Assembly (NCBI RefSeq): GCF_026672275.1
Contig: NZ_JANQCD010000011.1
Location: forward strand, 1 to 64,000
Direction of reading: 5' to 3'
DNA length: 64,000 nucleotides
From: Marinifilum sp. D737
GTDB lineage: Bacteria; Bacteroidota; Bacteroidia; Bacteroidales; Marinifilaceae
Numbering within the stretch: position 1 is the first letter of the stretch; each line of letters begins with the position of its first letter. Under the pieces are notes generated by a model. It was not told the origin of the DNA. It saw only the letters and a program-made list of their open reading frames with translations, and did no database searches. Position numbers and translations under genes: made by a program. This document shows positions 63,708 through 64,000 of this stretch, in pieces.

Positions 63708-64000
63708 ATGAATAAAGTTAGCTACACTCAAAAATATAACTGGAAGGACAAACGAATCCTCATTGTTGAAGATGAGGAAATTAACAACATGTTCTTTGAT
63801 GCTGCATTAAGCAGAACCGAATCTGAATTGCTTTGGGCCAAAAACGGCAAAGAGGCTGTCGACATTGTAGATGTTACCGAGGATGTTGATGTAATATTAA
63901 TGGATATTCGCTTGCCAATAATGGATGGTTGTGAAGCAACCAGAAGAATTAAAAAACGTCATAGCGAAATTCCTATTATTGCTCAAACTGCTTATGCATT
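63708..64000 (+). CDS. Single-domain response regulator, cut by the window edge
   Basis: At least 97 residues are visible. The receiver domain reads NKVSYTQKYNWKDKRILIVEDEEINNMFF, then the phospho-acceptor Asp in DVILMDIRLPIMDG and the switch Thr in PIIAQTAYA. The first 12 or so residues before the domain (YTQKYNWKDK) parallel those of the response regulator at 21311-21697 (SSEYNWEGK), so these are probable paralogues. The 3' end lies outside the window. Confidence 0.85.
   Translation, partial: MNKVSYTQKYNWKDKRILIVEDEEINNMFFDAALSRTESELLWAKNGKEAVDIVDVTEDVDVILMDIRLPIMDGCEATRRIKKRHSEIPIIAQTAYA

Overview
The window is a piece of a low-GC Bacteroidota chromosome, most likely a marine Bacteroidales/Marinilabiliales-type organism (Marinifilaceae-like is my best guess, by inference only). 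Supporting this are TAnnTTTG promoters with an upstream TTTG box, SusC/SusD and ECF/FecR modules, gliding/type IX secretion genes (gldH, porX, a SprE/PorW homologue), RicT, and AT-rich leaders with weak Shine-Dalgarno sites.

Positions 1 to about 16,000 are an accessory island lying against the 3' end of a tRNA-Cys gene. It has three parts. (a) Positions 1-3350 hold an integron-type cassette array without a visible integrase. Three complete cassettes carry four genes, all on the minus strand, with long attC-like hairpins between them. Each cassette is bounded by its own private 10-bp inverted repeat (GTT...AAC), the footprint expected of attC recombination. A fourth cassette is broken by a sequence that copies the tRNA-Cys attachment core in inverted orientation. 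(b) Positions 3477-8250 hold a small phage- or plasmid-like module: a CI-type repressor diverging from a Cro-like HTH gene across a triple half-site operator, an excisionase-type HTH, a small membrane protein, a gene II/X-like replication initiator, a serine recombinase, and two more small genes. About 1.1 kb of non-coding DNA follows, containing three diverged tandem repeats of about 250 bp. (c) Positions 9318-15652 look like an anti-phage cluster: a channel-like membrane protein with a non-canonical pore sequence, a 987-residue PD-(D/E)XK nuclease/STAND NTPase fusion, a membrane-anchored partner 39 bp behind it, and a DUF2971 protein.

From tRNA-Cys onward the DNA is ordinary core chromosome. 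It encodes folB, glnS, a LURP-one-like protein, gltX, a single-domain response regulator, a B12-dependent ribonucleotide reductase, Kdo transferase, a large outer-membrane barrel protein of unknown function, a Cof-type phosphatase, alanine dehydrogenase, tsaE, porX, porW/sprE, an Mrp ATPase, a cysteine-less alkyltransferase-like protein, trmB, gldH, ricT, holB, pgk and a LuxE-family protein.

Positions 46,312-53,581 form a galactose (Leloir) locus on the minus strand: a GntR-type regulator, then galK-galT-Na+/sugar symporter-galE-galM. A predicted operator is shared by the galK and regulator promoters. Positions 53,650-61,566 hold a polymer-uptake locus with the order ECF sigma factor, FecR anti-sigma, STN-type SusC, SusD and a lipoprotein metallopeptidase. 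The window closes with a C1 peptidase, a YjbR-family protein and the start of a second single-domain response regulator.
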